Notes: generated from the letters alone by a model not told the origin. Counted from the stretch's first letter, positions 1 through 6,193 are shown. The stretch: DNA of 6,620 nucleotides from Burkholderiales bacterium (GCA_005800405.1 SYFN01000281.1:1-6620); one strand, 5' to 3'. Numbers and translations: made by a program.

Positions 1-1008
1 AATCAGCTGCAGCGAGAAGATCAAATGTCGGTACTGATGATCACGCATGACCTAAATCTGGTGAAATCTTTTGCTGATCGTGTCGGCGTGATGCAGCAGG
101 GTCGTTTGATCGAGACTGCGGATACCGATACCTTGTTCAGTGCGCCACGTGAAGCCTATACTCGGCGACTGCTTGCCAGCCATGCCAAGCGCATGGTCGG
201 TGATCTGGTGTCTGACGCGCGCCCTTTGCTCAAAGCCGAAGGGGTGCGCTGCAGTTTCGCCATACCGCAAGGTTGGTTCAGACAAAAAGAATTTCTCGCG
301 GTCGACCAACTGGATGTCTCGCTGGCCCAGGGCGAGACACTCGGTATCGTGGGTGAGTCTGGTTCGGGAAAATCCACGCTAGGCATGGCGCTCTTGCGGC
401 TATCGGTTGCCTGCACACAGGGCGATATCGTTTTCAATGGACAGCCCATCAGTACGATGGAGGCGAGTCAATTACGGCCGCTGCGTGCGCAGATGCAGGT
501 GGTTTTTCAGGATCCCTTCGCATCGCTGTCGCCGCGCCGAACGATTGAACAAATTGTTGGTGAGGGACTGGCATTGCACAAGCCGCATTTGTCAGAAGCG
601 AAATTGCGCGAGGCCGTGGGTGCCGGTTTGCAGGAAGTCGGTTTGTTGCCGTCGATGATGTCGCGTTATCCGCATGAATTTTCTGGTGGACAGCGGCAGC
701 GTATCGCGATTGCACGCGCACTCGTACTCAAGCCTGCGCTCATCTTGCTGGATGAGCCTACGTCATCGCTGGATGTGTCAGTGCAGTATCAGGTACTTGA
801 ATTATTGGCTGAATTGCAGCAGAAGCACGGTATGGCTTATCTGTTCATCAGTCACGATCTGGCAGTGATTCGTGCGATGGCGCACCATGTGATTGTGATG
901 AAAGACGGCAAAGTGGTCGAGAACGGAGCAAGCAGTGAGGTTCTGACTTCACCCCAGCATCCTTATACTCAGCGATTGCTGGCTGCAGCCAATTTCAGCA
1001 CGCATTGA
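1..1008 (+). CDS. yejF: ABC transporter ATP-binding protein, YejF-like (tandem NBD), 5'-truncated by window edge
   Basis: This is the ATPase subunit of a peptide/microcin C-type ABC importer. It acts at the cytoplasmic face of the inner membrane with permease and periplasmic-binding subunits, which are not in the window. The reading frame is open from base 1, so the ATG at 25 is internal. The first ABC domain survives only as its end, with the H-loop MITHDL directly after that ATG. Numbering from this ATG, the second domain is complete: Walker A GESGSGKST (110-118), Q-loop Q162 in VVFQDP, signature SGGQRQR (220-226), Walker B LILLDEP (239-245) with catalytic Glu244, D-loop SSLD (247-250) and H-loop His277 in FISHDL. 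The two-domain layout and wording around each motif resemble E. coli YejF more than a separate DppD or DppF, as I recall them. All catalytic residues of the second domain are present. The stop is TGA at 1006-1008, and no clear terminator follows. The family call is firm. The exact substrate is inferred. Confidence 0.88.
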   Translation, partial: NQLQREDQMSVLMITHDLNLVKSFADRVGVMQQGRLIETADTDTLFSAPREAYTRRLLASHAKRMVGDLVSDARPLLKAEGVRCSFAIPQGWFRQKEFLAVDQLDVSLAQGETLGIVGESGSGKSTLGMALLRLSVACTQGDIVFNGQPISTMEASQLRPLRAQMQVVFQDPFASLSPRRTIEQIVGEGLALHKPHLSEAKLREAVGAGLQEVGLLPSMMSRYPHEFSGGQRQRIAIARALVLKPALILLDEPTSSLDVSVQYQVLELLAELQQKHGMAYLFISHDLAVIRAMAHHVIVMKDGKVVENGASSEVLTSPQHPYTQRLLAAANFSTH

Positions 1009-1392
1009 CTAGGGAGAAGCTGAACAAACTCACGTTTCATGGAGGGCGAGCGTTGCGGTGCGACATGGGACCTAGCAAAATCAAGCACTTGTCGCCATTG
1101 ATGTCGATGCAAAAATCTCCGGTTTCATTCAGAACCTATCTCGTGAGGTCGCTAGCGGTTTCAAGCCGGTTTGCCGTACGGCTGTGCTTGCTGCAGCGGC
1201 GCACCCAGTCACCGGCTTTTGGTTGGCGCCGCTTGATCGGTACGTCCTTGGCTGCCTGAAAAACTTTTCGCGTGACTGGTTTACTAATTCGAAGGAAAGT
1301 ACCGGATTCAATCTTCGCCGCAGGAGATTGGCTAACGGGCGGCTTCCTTGTTGTTGAATGACGTGGCAATGCCCTTCCTCTGAAGATCGGGT
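1009..1392. other. Intergenic region between convergent yejF and mltD, no supported gene
   Basis: This 384-base stretch separates the yejF stop from the mltD stop. I find no ORF with a convincing start, ribosome binding site or recognisable protein, and no stem followed by a T-run that would serve as a terminator for either gene. A + strand frame stays open from 1076 to 1354 (93 codons, stop TGA at 1355-1357) with coding-like codon choice. It has no ATG; the first alternative start is a GTG at 1184, and I do not recognise the product. Short reverse-strand frames here also resemble nothing I know. The stretch also holds an 8-base inverted repeat and two small palindromes. It may be a decayed gene, a structured 3' region, or lineage-specific spacer. 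Confidence 0.6.
1163..1218. repeat. Inverted repeat (8-base arms) enclosing two palindromes
   Basis: The arms AAGCCGGT (1163-1170) and ACCGGCTT (1211-1218) are exact reverse complements separated by 40 bases. Inside lie the 10-base palindrome GCCGTACGGC (1173-1182) and the 8-base palindrome GCTGCAGC (1190-1197), so a transcript could fold into a branched structure. After the right arm come only two more T and then GG, so it is a poor intrinsic terminator. The repeats are seen directly. A function is not established, and chance in GC-rich sequence is a fair explanation. Confidence 0.35.
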
Positions 1393-3018
1393 TTATCGTG
1401 CCTGACGATGCGAGTCTCTGTCGGTTTTGCTAATGTGCTTGACTGATGCGATTTTGGTTCGCTTGCTTGCATGTCTCTCGGCGGTGCGGATGCGGCGCGG
1501 ATCGCTTCCTTTGTCGGATTTGCCGGCAATTTTTCTCTCGGCGTTGGCGTCGGGCCTTCCTTTTCCGCGGTTGACCACTGAGCGGCCAGCCCGAACTTCC
1601 AGACGCAGCGACTGCCCCGCAGTCAGCTTGTCGTTCTTCAGGTTGTTCCAGTCGCGTATGTCTTCAGGTTTGACTTTGTAGCGCGCTGCGATGCCGGCGA
1701 CAGTATCGCGTTTGGCAGCCCTGATCGTGATTTTTCTGCGTGGTGGCTCATCGGGCTCGTAAGCGAGCATCGCGTTATCTGCGATTTCCTGCCCAATGTC
1801 CTTGTCGGCGTCGGCGGGTGGCTTGGGGACCAGTACCGTTGAGCCCGCCTTGGGATGCATGTTAGGCGGTATTGCGTTGACTTCACGGATGAGCTCTGGC
1901 GTAGTTTTGAAGCGCGCCGCAATGCTCTCAATGCGTTCGCGTGCCGCCGTCACTTTATGGGCAGTCCAGCTTGACAAGGCGCGCGTCCATTTTGACAGAT
2001 TCTCCTTGAATTTTTCCGCATTCGAGTGCGGCAGCAAAATTTGCGTATTCGGGCTACCGGTGATCACCGGGCGATTGAACTGCGGGTTCAATGCTTTGAA
2101 CTCTTCCATTGGCAGCTCGGCCAGTTGAGCGGCTAGCTTAACGTCGATATCGCGGGTTTTTTTAATACTGACAAAGAAAGGCTGGTTGTCAACGACCGGC
2201 AGTGTGATGCCGTACTGCGCAGGAGCGGCGATGATGTTTTTTACTGCCTGCAGCTTCGGATAATAATTACGTGTCTCTGCTGGCATGTAAGCTGACAAGC
2301 TGTTGTAATCGATAAGCCTGCCCGCTGCTTGTGCTTTTGTAATGGCGCGCGAGACCGAACCTTCACCCCAGTTATAAGCTGCCAGCGCCAACTGCCAGTC
2401 GCCGAACATGCCATATAGTCGTTGCAGATAAGTCAGCGCTGCATTGGTCGAGGCCAGTACATCACGGCGTTCATCTCGAAATACATTTTGCTTGAGGTTG
2501 TAATCGCGTCCGGTGCTTGGTATGAATTGCCACATGCCTGCTGCTTTGGCAGTGGAATAGGCTTGCGGATTGAATGCAGATTCGATGAAAGGCAGCAGCG
2601 CAAGCTCGGTCGGCATGTTGCGCTTCTCAAGCTCCTGCACGACATAAAAAAGATAGCGAGAGGCGCGCTGCGTGATTCGCTGAAGATAATCCGGGCGGGC
2701 GGTATACCAGGTCGAATGGGTTGCGACCAGCGGATTGTTCAGATCCGGAATCGCATAGCCTTTGCGGATACGCTCCCACACGTCAAAATTTTGCAGCTCG
2801 ATATCTTCGGCCAGGATGTTGTCTTCTGACGAGGCTGGATTTTGAGGTGCTTCTGCCGCTAAATCTCGGGACGTGCTTGTGGCGGGCTGCGAAGGCGGTA
2901 TAGTCAAGTCATTGGCCGTCGCCGAAAGGCTGGTCAACAGGCAGAAAATTAGCGCCAGAGACCGGCGGGGATATACGAAAACCTCTGATGCTTGCTTGGT
3001 TGTTCGGAGATGAGACAT
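1393..3018 (-). CDS. mltD: Membrane-bound/periplasmic lytic murein transglycosylase D with two LysM domains
   Basis: MltD cleaves the MurNAc-GlcNAc bond of peptidoglycan non-hydrolytically, forming 1,6-anhydro-MurNAc ends in the periplasm. I start it at the ATG at 3018 (541 aa). The longer frame begins with a TTG at 3075 that falls on the candidate -10 and puts 19 residues before the signal peptide. Residues 18-36 carry RRS, a hydrophobic core and an SATA|ND cleavage site. I see no lipobox cysteine, unlike lipoprotein MltD of E. coli. The SLT domain spans about 105-235, with catalytic Glu146 in LLPFIESAFNP, then AAGMWQFIPSTGRDY and ALAAYNWGEG. Two LysM-like peptidoglycan-binding segments follow at about 352-398 and 429-475. 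The last 60 residues are rich in Lys and Arg and of low complexity. It lies downstream of gloB, 117 bases apart on the same strand, and has its own candidate promoter. The identity is strong. The role of the tail is unknown. Confidence 0.93.
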   Translation of the reverse strand: MSHLRTTKQASEVFVYPRRSLALIFCLLTSLSATANDLTIPPSQPATSTSRDLAAEAPQNPASSEDNILAEDIELQNFDVWERIRKGYAIPDLNNPLVATHSTWYTARPDYLQRITQRASRYLFYVVQELEKRNMPTELALLPFIESAFNPQAYSTAKAAGMWQFIPSTGRDYNLKQNVFRDERRDVLASTNAALTYLQRLYGMFGDWQLALAAYNWGEGSVSRAITKAQAAGRLIDYNSLSAYMPAETRNYYPKLQAVKNIIAAPAQYGITLPVVDNQPFFVSIKKTRDIDVKLAAQLAELPMEEFKALNPQFNRPVITGSPNTQILLPHSNAEKFKENLSKWTRALSSWTAHKVTAARERIESIAARFKTTPELIREVNAIPPNMHPKAGSTVLVPKPPADADKDIGQEIADNAMLAYEPDEPPRRKITIRAAKRDTVAGIAARYKVKPEDIRDWNNLKNDKLTAGQSLRLEVRAGRSVVNRGKGRPDANAERKIAGKSDKGSDPRRIRTAERHASKRTKIASVKHISKTDRDSHRQAR

Positions 3019-3051
3019 GGGCCCTGGGGAAATCACCGGACACTGGGCCCA
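3018..3051 (-). promoter_or_regulatory. Possible mltD leader hairpin reaching the start codon
   Basis: On the mltD message, TGGGCCC (3051-3045) can pair with GGGCCCA (3024-3018), a perfect 7-base stem with six G-C pairs and a 20-base loop. Its last A is the A of the mltD ATG. The weak Shine-Dalgarno-like AGGG sits only three bases before the ATG and is partly inside the stem. The upstream arm is also part of a perfect 12-base palindrome, ACTGGGCCCAGT (3042-3053), so alternative or dimeric pairings compete. The complementarity is visible. A regulatory effect is inference. Confidence 0.35.
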
Positions 3052-3074
3052 GTTAAAATAATTGAATTGCAGCA

Positions 3075-3104
3075 AGTGTATGCAAACCCATGAAATTCCG
3101 TCAA
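3075..3104 (-). promoter_or_regulatory. Candidate sigma70 promoter for mltD
   Basis: On the - strand, TTGACG (3104-3099, 5 of 6 to consensus) and TACACT (3080-3075, 4 of 6) are 18 bases apart, in the gloB-mltD gap. Transcription would begin near 3068 and give a leader of about 50 bases containing the GC-rich hairpin. mltD could also be reached by readthrough from gloB, since no terminator is evident between them. Confidence 0.4.
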
Positions 3105-3135
3105 GCAGAATCAGCGCTGAATTTGCAATGACAAA

Positions 3136-3924
3136 TCACCTGAAAACGTTTTTCCATTCGCGAAGTGCTGCAAAGGCGGCAATCGGATCATCTACCTGTA
3201 GTCGACCACTGTTTTTCAGGCGCTCGATAATGGATTTTGCTCGATAACGCAGAAACGGATTAGTGAGCTTTTCCTCGACTATGGTCGAAGGTACCGTTGC
3301 GATACCGCGTGCGCGCAAAGCTTGTGCGGTCGCCAGTCGTTCTGCAGTGCGCTGATTATCAGGTTCGGCCGCTACTGCGAAGCGCAGGTTCGATACAGTG
3401 TATTCATGCGCGCAATACACTTTTGTGTTGTCTGGTAATGCCGCTATTTTTTCCAGCGATTGCGTCATTTGTTCTGCGGTGCCCTCGAACAAACGACCGC
3501 ATCCACCGGCAAAGAGTGTGTCGCCACAAAAAAGCCAGTGCTCATCGGCGGCGACATAGGCGATATGGCCTGCGGTGTGACCGGGAACATCAAGCACCTG
3601 CAGCTGCAGCGAGGGCGATGTCAGAGTCACCACATCCCCCTCAAGGAGAGGATGATCAATACCAGGTATTCGTTCGCGCGCGGGGCCATAAACCGGTACA
3701 TCCCAATGCCTGAGCAGGGCAGGAACGCCGCCAGCGTGGTCAGCATGATGGTGAGTGAGTAGAATAGCGGCCAGCTTGAGTTGATGCGTGGCCAGTGCTG
3801 CTTCAACGGCCGTGGCATCGCCGGGATCAACGATGGCTGCGTATTCGTGATCGTGTATCAGCCAAAGATAATTATCATCAAAGGCTGATATGGCGGTGAC
3901 CTGCAGTGACTGATCGACTGGCAT
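3136..3924 (-). CDS. gloB: Hydroxyacylglutathione hydrolase (glyoxalase II)
   Basis: GloB is a cytoplasmic metallo-beta-lactamase-fold enzyme. It hydrolyses S-D-lactoylglutathione to D-lactate and glutathione, the second step of methylglyoxal detoxification after GloA. The 262-residue protein is close to the usual family length of about 250-260. Metal ligands are all present: His58, His60, Asp62 and His63 in THHHADH, His116 in VPGHTAGH, Asp135 in FCGDTLF and His173 in CAHEYT. The C-terminal glutathione-binding segment NPFLRYR (222-228) and the [10 protein letters not shown] stretch (140-149) are also typical. The ATG at 3924 is the only sensible start, placing the usual beta-strand and FDDNYLW near the N-terminus. 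No Shine-Dalgarno sequence precedes it. The start codon shares two bases with the divergent methyltransferase ATG at 3923, and a candidate promoter lies inside that gene. mltD follows on the same strand. Identification is very secure. Confidence 0.96.
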   Translation of the reverse strand: MPVDQSLQVTAISAFDDNYLWLIHDHEYAAIVDPGDATAVEAALATHQLKLAAILLTHHHADHAGGVPALLRHWDVPVYGPARERIPGIDHPLLEGDVVTLTSPSLQLQVLDVPGHTAGHIAYVAADEHWLFCGDTLFAGGCGRLFEGTAEQMTQSLEKIAALPDNTKVYCAHEYTVSNLRFAVAAEPDNQRTAERLATAQALRARGIATVPSTIVEEKLTNPFLRYRAKSIIERLKNSGRLQVDDPIAAFAALREWKNVFR

Positions 3925-4702
3925 GGGAATGAATCGACACGTTTCAGAAAATCGAATTATATCGCTGGCTCCCTGGTTTCACACGCCCGGTGGCGCCTAC
4001 GCGCACGCGTGGGAGCAGGCGAGGCTTGATGAGCTGACAGCCGATATTTTCGGTTACAACGCGCTCCAGATAGGCTTGCCGGGATTCGATACACTGGCAG
4101 CCAATCGCATGCCCAATCGCTGGGTGACGGACGGGATTTTTCCATCAAATGCTTTGCTTGAGGGGGAGAGTCGCCCTGTCGTCGTCGTGCATGATTTTGC
4201 TGACTTGCCTTTCGCAACACAAAGCCTCGATCTGATAGTGCTGCCCCACATACTGGAATTCGCCGCCGAGCCCCATCAGGTATTGCGCGAAGTCGAGCGG
4301 GTGCTGATTCCCGAGGGCCAGGTCATTATTTGTGGATTCAATCCCCACAGTACCTGGGGCCTCCGACAAATTTTGGGTCGCGTGACAGGCAAGCATTTTT
4401 TGCCAATGCACGCTGAGTTCATTAGTGTGCCGCGGCTGAAAGATTGGCTCAAGCTGCTGAACATGGAGATCAATCGCGGGCATTTTGGCTGTTACGCCCC
4501 ACCATTTACCTCGACAAAATGGCTCGAGCGCTTCGGTTTTCTGGAAAAAGCGGGTAATCGCTGGTGGCCCTATCTGGGTGCCTTGTACATTGTGCAGGCA
4601 ATCAAGCGCGTGGAGGGTATGCGTCTGGTGGGTCCCGTATTGCAAAAGTATAATGCACGCGTTCGTCACGTAGTGCCCGTCACTCAAAGAGCGAATGATT
4701 AG
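3923..4702 (+). CDS. YafS-like SAM-dependent methyltransferase-fold protein (function unknown)
   Basis: This is a 259-residue protein, or 257 if it starts at the second ATG (3929), which has a slightly better GGGA upstream. It has the later half of a class I methyltransferase fold: [11 protein letters not shown] (87-97), [12 protein letters not shown] (102-113), the helix [12 protein letters not shown] (117-128) and the strand [12 protein letters not shown] (130-141). A C-terminal part contains [10 protein letters not shown] (174-183). This pattern and the position between gloB and rnhA match E. coli YafS as I recall it. The expected glycine-rich SAM loop (GxGxG) is not visible. The corresponding stretch reads [12 protein letters not shown] (47-58), so SAM binding cannot be assumed. 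No signal peptide or membrane segment is evident. Substrate and reaction are unknown. It is divergent from gloB with no spacer and is followed after 154 bases by rnhA. Confidence 0.8.
   Translation: MGMNRHVSENRIISLAPWFHTPGGAYAHAWEQARLDELTADIFGYNALQIGLPGFDTLAANRMPNRWVTDGIFPSNALLEGESRPVVVVHDFADLPFATQSLDLIVLPHILEFAAEPHQVLREVERVLIPEGQVIICGFNPHSTWGLRQILGRVTGKHFLPMHAEFISVPRLKDWLKLLNMEINRGHFGCYAPPFTSTKWLERFGFLEKAGNRWWPYLGALYIVQAIKRVEGMRLVGPVLQKYNARVRHVVPVTQRAND
3956..3984 (-). promoter_or_regulatory. Candidate sigma70 promoter for gloB, inside the methyltransferase gene
   Basis: On the - strand a perfect TATAAT (3961-3956) is preceded after 17 bases by GTGTGA (3984-3979, 3 of 6 to TTGACA). A start near 3949 would give a 5' leader of about 25 bases before the gloB ATG at 3924. 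The -35 is poor, but the exact -10 at the expected distance is notable because no intergenic space is available. No comparably good promoter for the + strand gene was found inside gloB. The AT-rich palindrome GATAATTATC, in the AAAGATAATTATCATC stretch, is the nearest candidate. Confidence 0.45.
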
Positions 4703-4778
4703 GGAGATATTGAAATAAATTGATATTTTATGGCGAGCCAGCGCAGCTAAGCGACACGGGAGTCACCAAAACCGAGGG

Positions 4779-4807
4779 TTGAGCTCTTTTGATCGTGTCG
4801 AAAAAAT
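4779..4807 (+). promoter_or_regulatory. Weak candidate promoter for rnhA-dnaQ
   Basis: TTGAGC (4779-4784, 4 of 6) and AAAAAT (4802-4807, 4 of 6) are 17 bases apart in the 154-base gap before rnhA, leaving a leader of about 40 bases. The AT-rich run at 4801-4820 supports melting, but both boxes are weak and other pairings are possible. The same gap starts with two direct copies of GATATT (4706-4711 and 4722-4727). I see no terminator for the methyltransferase gene in it, so readthrough into rnhA is also possible. Confidence 0.22.
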
Positions 4808-4856
4808 TTCCGCATTTATTGAGTCAGCGCTTCCTTAGTGTTCCTTCAAACTACCC

Positions 4857-5315
4857 ATGGAAAAAATTGAGATCTATACCGATGGCGCTTGCAAAGGCAA
4901 TCCTGGCCCCGGCGGCTGGGGTGCGCGGCTGATTGCCGGTGACCTTGAAAAAGAAATCTGTGGTGGTGAGCTCAATACCACGAATAACCGCATGGAATTG
5001 ATGGCGGTGATCGAGGCATTGAATGCACTCAAGCGGCCCTGCGAAGTCATTGTGCATACCGACAGCCAGTATGTACACAAGGGCATCAGCGAATGGCTGG
5101 CCGGATGGAAAGCTTGTGGCTGGAAGACAGCCGGTAAAGCGCCGGTGAAAAACGTCGATCTCTGGCAGGCGCTCGATGCAGCGCAGGCGCGACACGACAT
5201 TGACTGGCGCTGGATCAAGGGTCATGCAGGCCATGAAGGTAACGAGCGCGCAGATATGCTGGCCAATCTCGGTGTTGAGCTGGTGCTTTCTGGTAAAGTA
5301 CGGCAAGCTATTTGA
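4857..5315 (+). CDS. rnhA: Ribonuclease HI
   Basis: RNase HI is a cytoplasmic endonuclease that cuts the RNA strand of RNA:DNA hybrids, removing primers and R-loops. The 152-residue product is close to the E. coli length of 155. The active site is complete: Asp9 in [16 protein letters not shown], Glu47 in [10 protein letters not shown], Asp69 in VHTDSQYV, His123 in [10 protein letters not shown] and Asp133 in RADMLAN. The basic handle region that contacts hybrids is present around 76-99 ([12 protein letters not shown] and what follows). The ATG at 4857 is fixed by an in-frame TAG at 4836-4838 with no other start between. No Shine-Dalgarno sequence is visible, the upstream bases being pyrimidine-rich (TTCCTTCAAACTACCC). 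dnaQ follows after 19 bases on the same strand, so the two are probably cotranscribed. Confidence 0.97.
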   Translation: MEKIEIYTDGACKGNPGPGGWGARLIAGDLEKEICGGELNTTNNRMELMAVIEALNALKRPCEVIVHTDSQYVHKGISEWLAGWKACGWKTAGKAPVKNVDLWQALDAAQARHDIDWRWIKGHAGHEGNERADMLANLGVELVLSGKVRQAI

Positions 5316-5334
5316 GATCACGCGCCATCACGCA

Positions 5335-6039
5335 ATGCGACAAATCATTCTTGATACTGAAACCACCGGCCTCAATCCCAAAAGCGGCGATCGCATCATC
5401 GAGATTGGTTGTGTCGAGATGCTCAATCGTCGGCTCACCGGTAATAATTTTCACTATTACGTCAATCCCGAGCGAGATTCCGATCCGGGCGCGCTGGCTG
5501 TGCACGGTCTGAGCACCGACTTCCTCAGCGATAAACCGAAATTTGCTGAGATCGTTGAACAGTTCTGTAATTTCGTACAAGACGCGGAAATCATCATCCA
5601 TAACGCCTCATTCGATGTAGGCTTTATCGATGCTGAACTTGAGCGCCTGGGATTACCGGCATTTCGTACGTACGTGGTCAAAATTACCGACACGCTCGCG
5701 CAGGCAAAAGAGCTCCATCCGGGTAAGCGTAATTCACTGGATGCCTTGTGCGAACGGTATTGCATCTCCAATGCGCATCGCACGCTTCATGGTGCGCTGC
5801 TGGATTCTGAACTGCTGGCTGAGGTATATCTTGCGATGACGCGCGGGCAGGATAGTCTGAGTATGGATCTTCACGGAACTGGGTCGGGCGAAGACGGGGG
5901 TGGTGAGGCCATTGTGCTGGCCGAGATTATTGTGCTGCCAGCTGACCCCGATGAGTTGGCCGCGCATGAAGATGTGCTCAAGGGACTGGACAAGGAAGCC
6001 AAAGCGCCCTGCTTGTGGCGGCAGCTGGTAGAAAATTGA
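5335..6039 (+). CDS. dnaQ: DNA polymerase III epsilon subunit, 3'-5' proofreading exonuclease
   Basis: DnaQ is the proofreading subunit of the replicative polymerase core, bound to alpha (DnaE) and to the sliding clamp. The frame is open from 5176, but only the ATG at 5335 puts the ExoI motif at the N-terminus and avoids overlapping rnhA, giving 234 aa. DEDDh catalytic residues are Asp7 and Glu9 (LDTETTG), Asp94 (HNASFDVGFID), His152 and Asp157 (HGALLDSELL). A clamp-binding-like QDSLSM follows at 172-177, a Gly-rich linker at about 181-190, and the alpha-binding tail with ELAAHEDVLKGLDKEAKAPCLW (207-228 region), resembling the E. coli C-terminus. It lies 19 bases after rnhA. No good Shine-Dalgarno is seen, so translational coupling or an unusual initiation region is possible. 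In E. coli the two genes are divergent; here they are codirectional. Identification is very secure. Confidence 0.96.
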   Translation: MRQIILDTETTGLNPKSGDRIIEIGCVEMLNRRLTGNNFHYYVNPERDSDPGALAVHGLSTDFLSDKPKFAEIVEQFCNFVQDAEIIIHNASFDVGFIDAELERLGLPAFRTYVVKITDTLAQAKELHPGKRNSLDALCERYCISNAHRTLHGALLDSELLAEVYLAMTRGQDSLSMDLHGTGSGEDGGGEAIVLAEIIVLPADPDELAAHEDVLKGLDKEAKAPCLWRQLVEN

Positions 6040-6065
6040 ACAGATCACAGCGCTTATGCGCTAAT
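6036..6065 (+). promoter_or_regulatory. Candidate tRNA-Val promoter with GC-rich discriminator
   Basis: TTGAAC (6036-6041, 4 of 6) includes the dnaQ stop codon, and GCTAAT (6060-6065, 4 of 6) lies 18 bases on. The bases between the -10 and the likely start near 6072 are GCGCCC, the GC-rich discriminator typical of stringently controlled stable-RNA promoters. The resulting 5' leader of about six bases would suit RNase P. A small hairpin, AGCGC/GCGCT (6049-6053 with 6058-6062), lies in the spacer and -10 and has no T-run, so it does not look like a dnaQ terminator. The tRNA may also be cotranscribed with dnaQ. Confidence 0.4.
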
Positions 6066-6077
6066 GCGCCCCGGTCT

Positions 6078-6152
6078 GGGAGGTTAGCTCAGGGGTAGAG
6101 CGATCGCCTCACACGCGATAGGTCGCTGGTTCGAAACCAGCACTTCCCACCA
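6078..6152 (+). tRNA. tRNA-Val, anticodon CAC
   Basis: The 75-base sequence folds as a full cloverleaf. The acceptor stem is GGGAGGT with ACTTCCC (one G-T pair), and the D stem is GCTC with GAGC. The anticodon stem is ATCGC with GCGAT around the loop CTCACAC, and the variable loop has five bases. The T stem is GCTGG with CCAGC around TTCGAAA, followed by discriminator A and an encoded CCA. The anticodon CAC at 6110-6112 reads GUG valine codons. It lies 38 bases after dnaQ and ends at a strong terminator, so it is a single-tRNA unit at its 3' end. No attachment-site duplication or integrase is seen beside it. Confidence 0.97.
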
Positions 6153-6168
6153 ACGACGAAATAAAATC

Positions 6169-6193
6169 AACCGATCTTTAGGTCGGTTTTTTT
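6169..6193 (+). terminator. Intrinsic terminator after tRNA-Val
   Basis: AACCGATC (6169-6176) pairs with GGTCGGTT (6181-6188) over eight bases with one G-T pair and a TTTA loop. It is followed at once by a run of seven T (6187-6193, two of them in the stem). It lies 16 bases after the tRNA and 12 bases from the stop of the convergent ygiQ. Read on the - strand, the stem is followed by TGATTTTATTTC, so it may also end ygiQ transcripts, less efficiently. Confidence 0.9.

Noticed and set aside
1332..1529. 65-codon - strand frame overlapping the mltD end
   Set aside because: It is out of frame with mltD and not a recognisable protein. It is only kept in mind as a possible frameshift alternative for the MltD tail.
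2422..2829. 135-codon + strand ORF inside mltD
   Set aside because: It is antisense to the catalytic domain of mltD and has no recognisable features.
3019..3075. Longer MltD start at TTG 3075
   Set aside because: It is a TTG start that falls on the candidate -10 hexamer and adds 19 residues before an otherwise well-placed signal peptide.
4145..4687. 180-codon reverse-strand ORF inside the methyltransferase gene
   Set aside because: It lies wholly antisense to a recognisable protein, has no known motif, and is the longest of several shadow frames.
4851..5321. 156-codon reverse-strand ORF across rnhA
   Set aside because: It is antisense to rnhA, whose motifs are unmistakable. Its product resembles nothing I know.
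5176..5334. N-terminal extension of dnaQ inside rnhA
   Set aside because: The extension overlaps the rnhA C-terminus and would put 53 unrelated residues before the ExoI motif. The ATG at 5335 fits the family.
6049..6062. Hairpin after dnaQ as a terminator
   Set aside because: The stem has only five base pairs and no T-run follows; it may simply sit within the tRNA promoter spacer.
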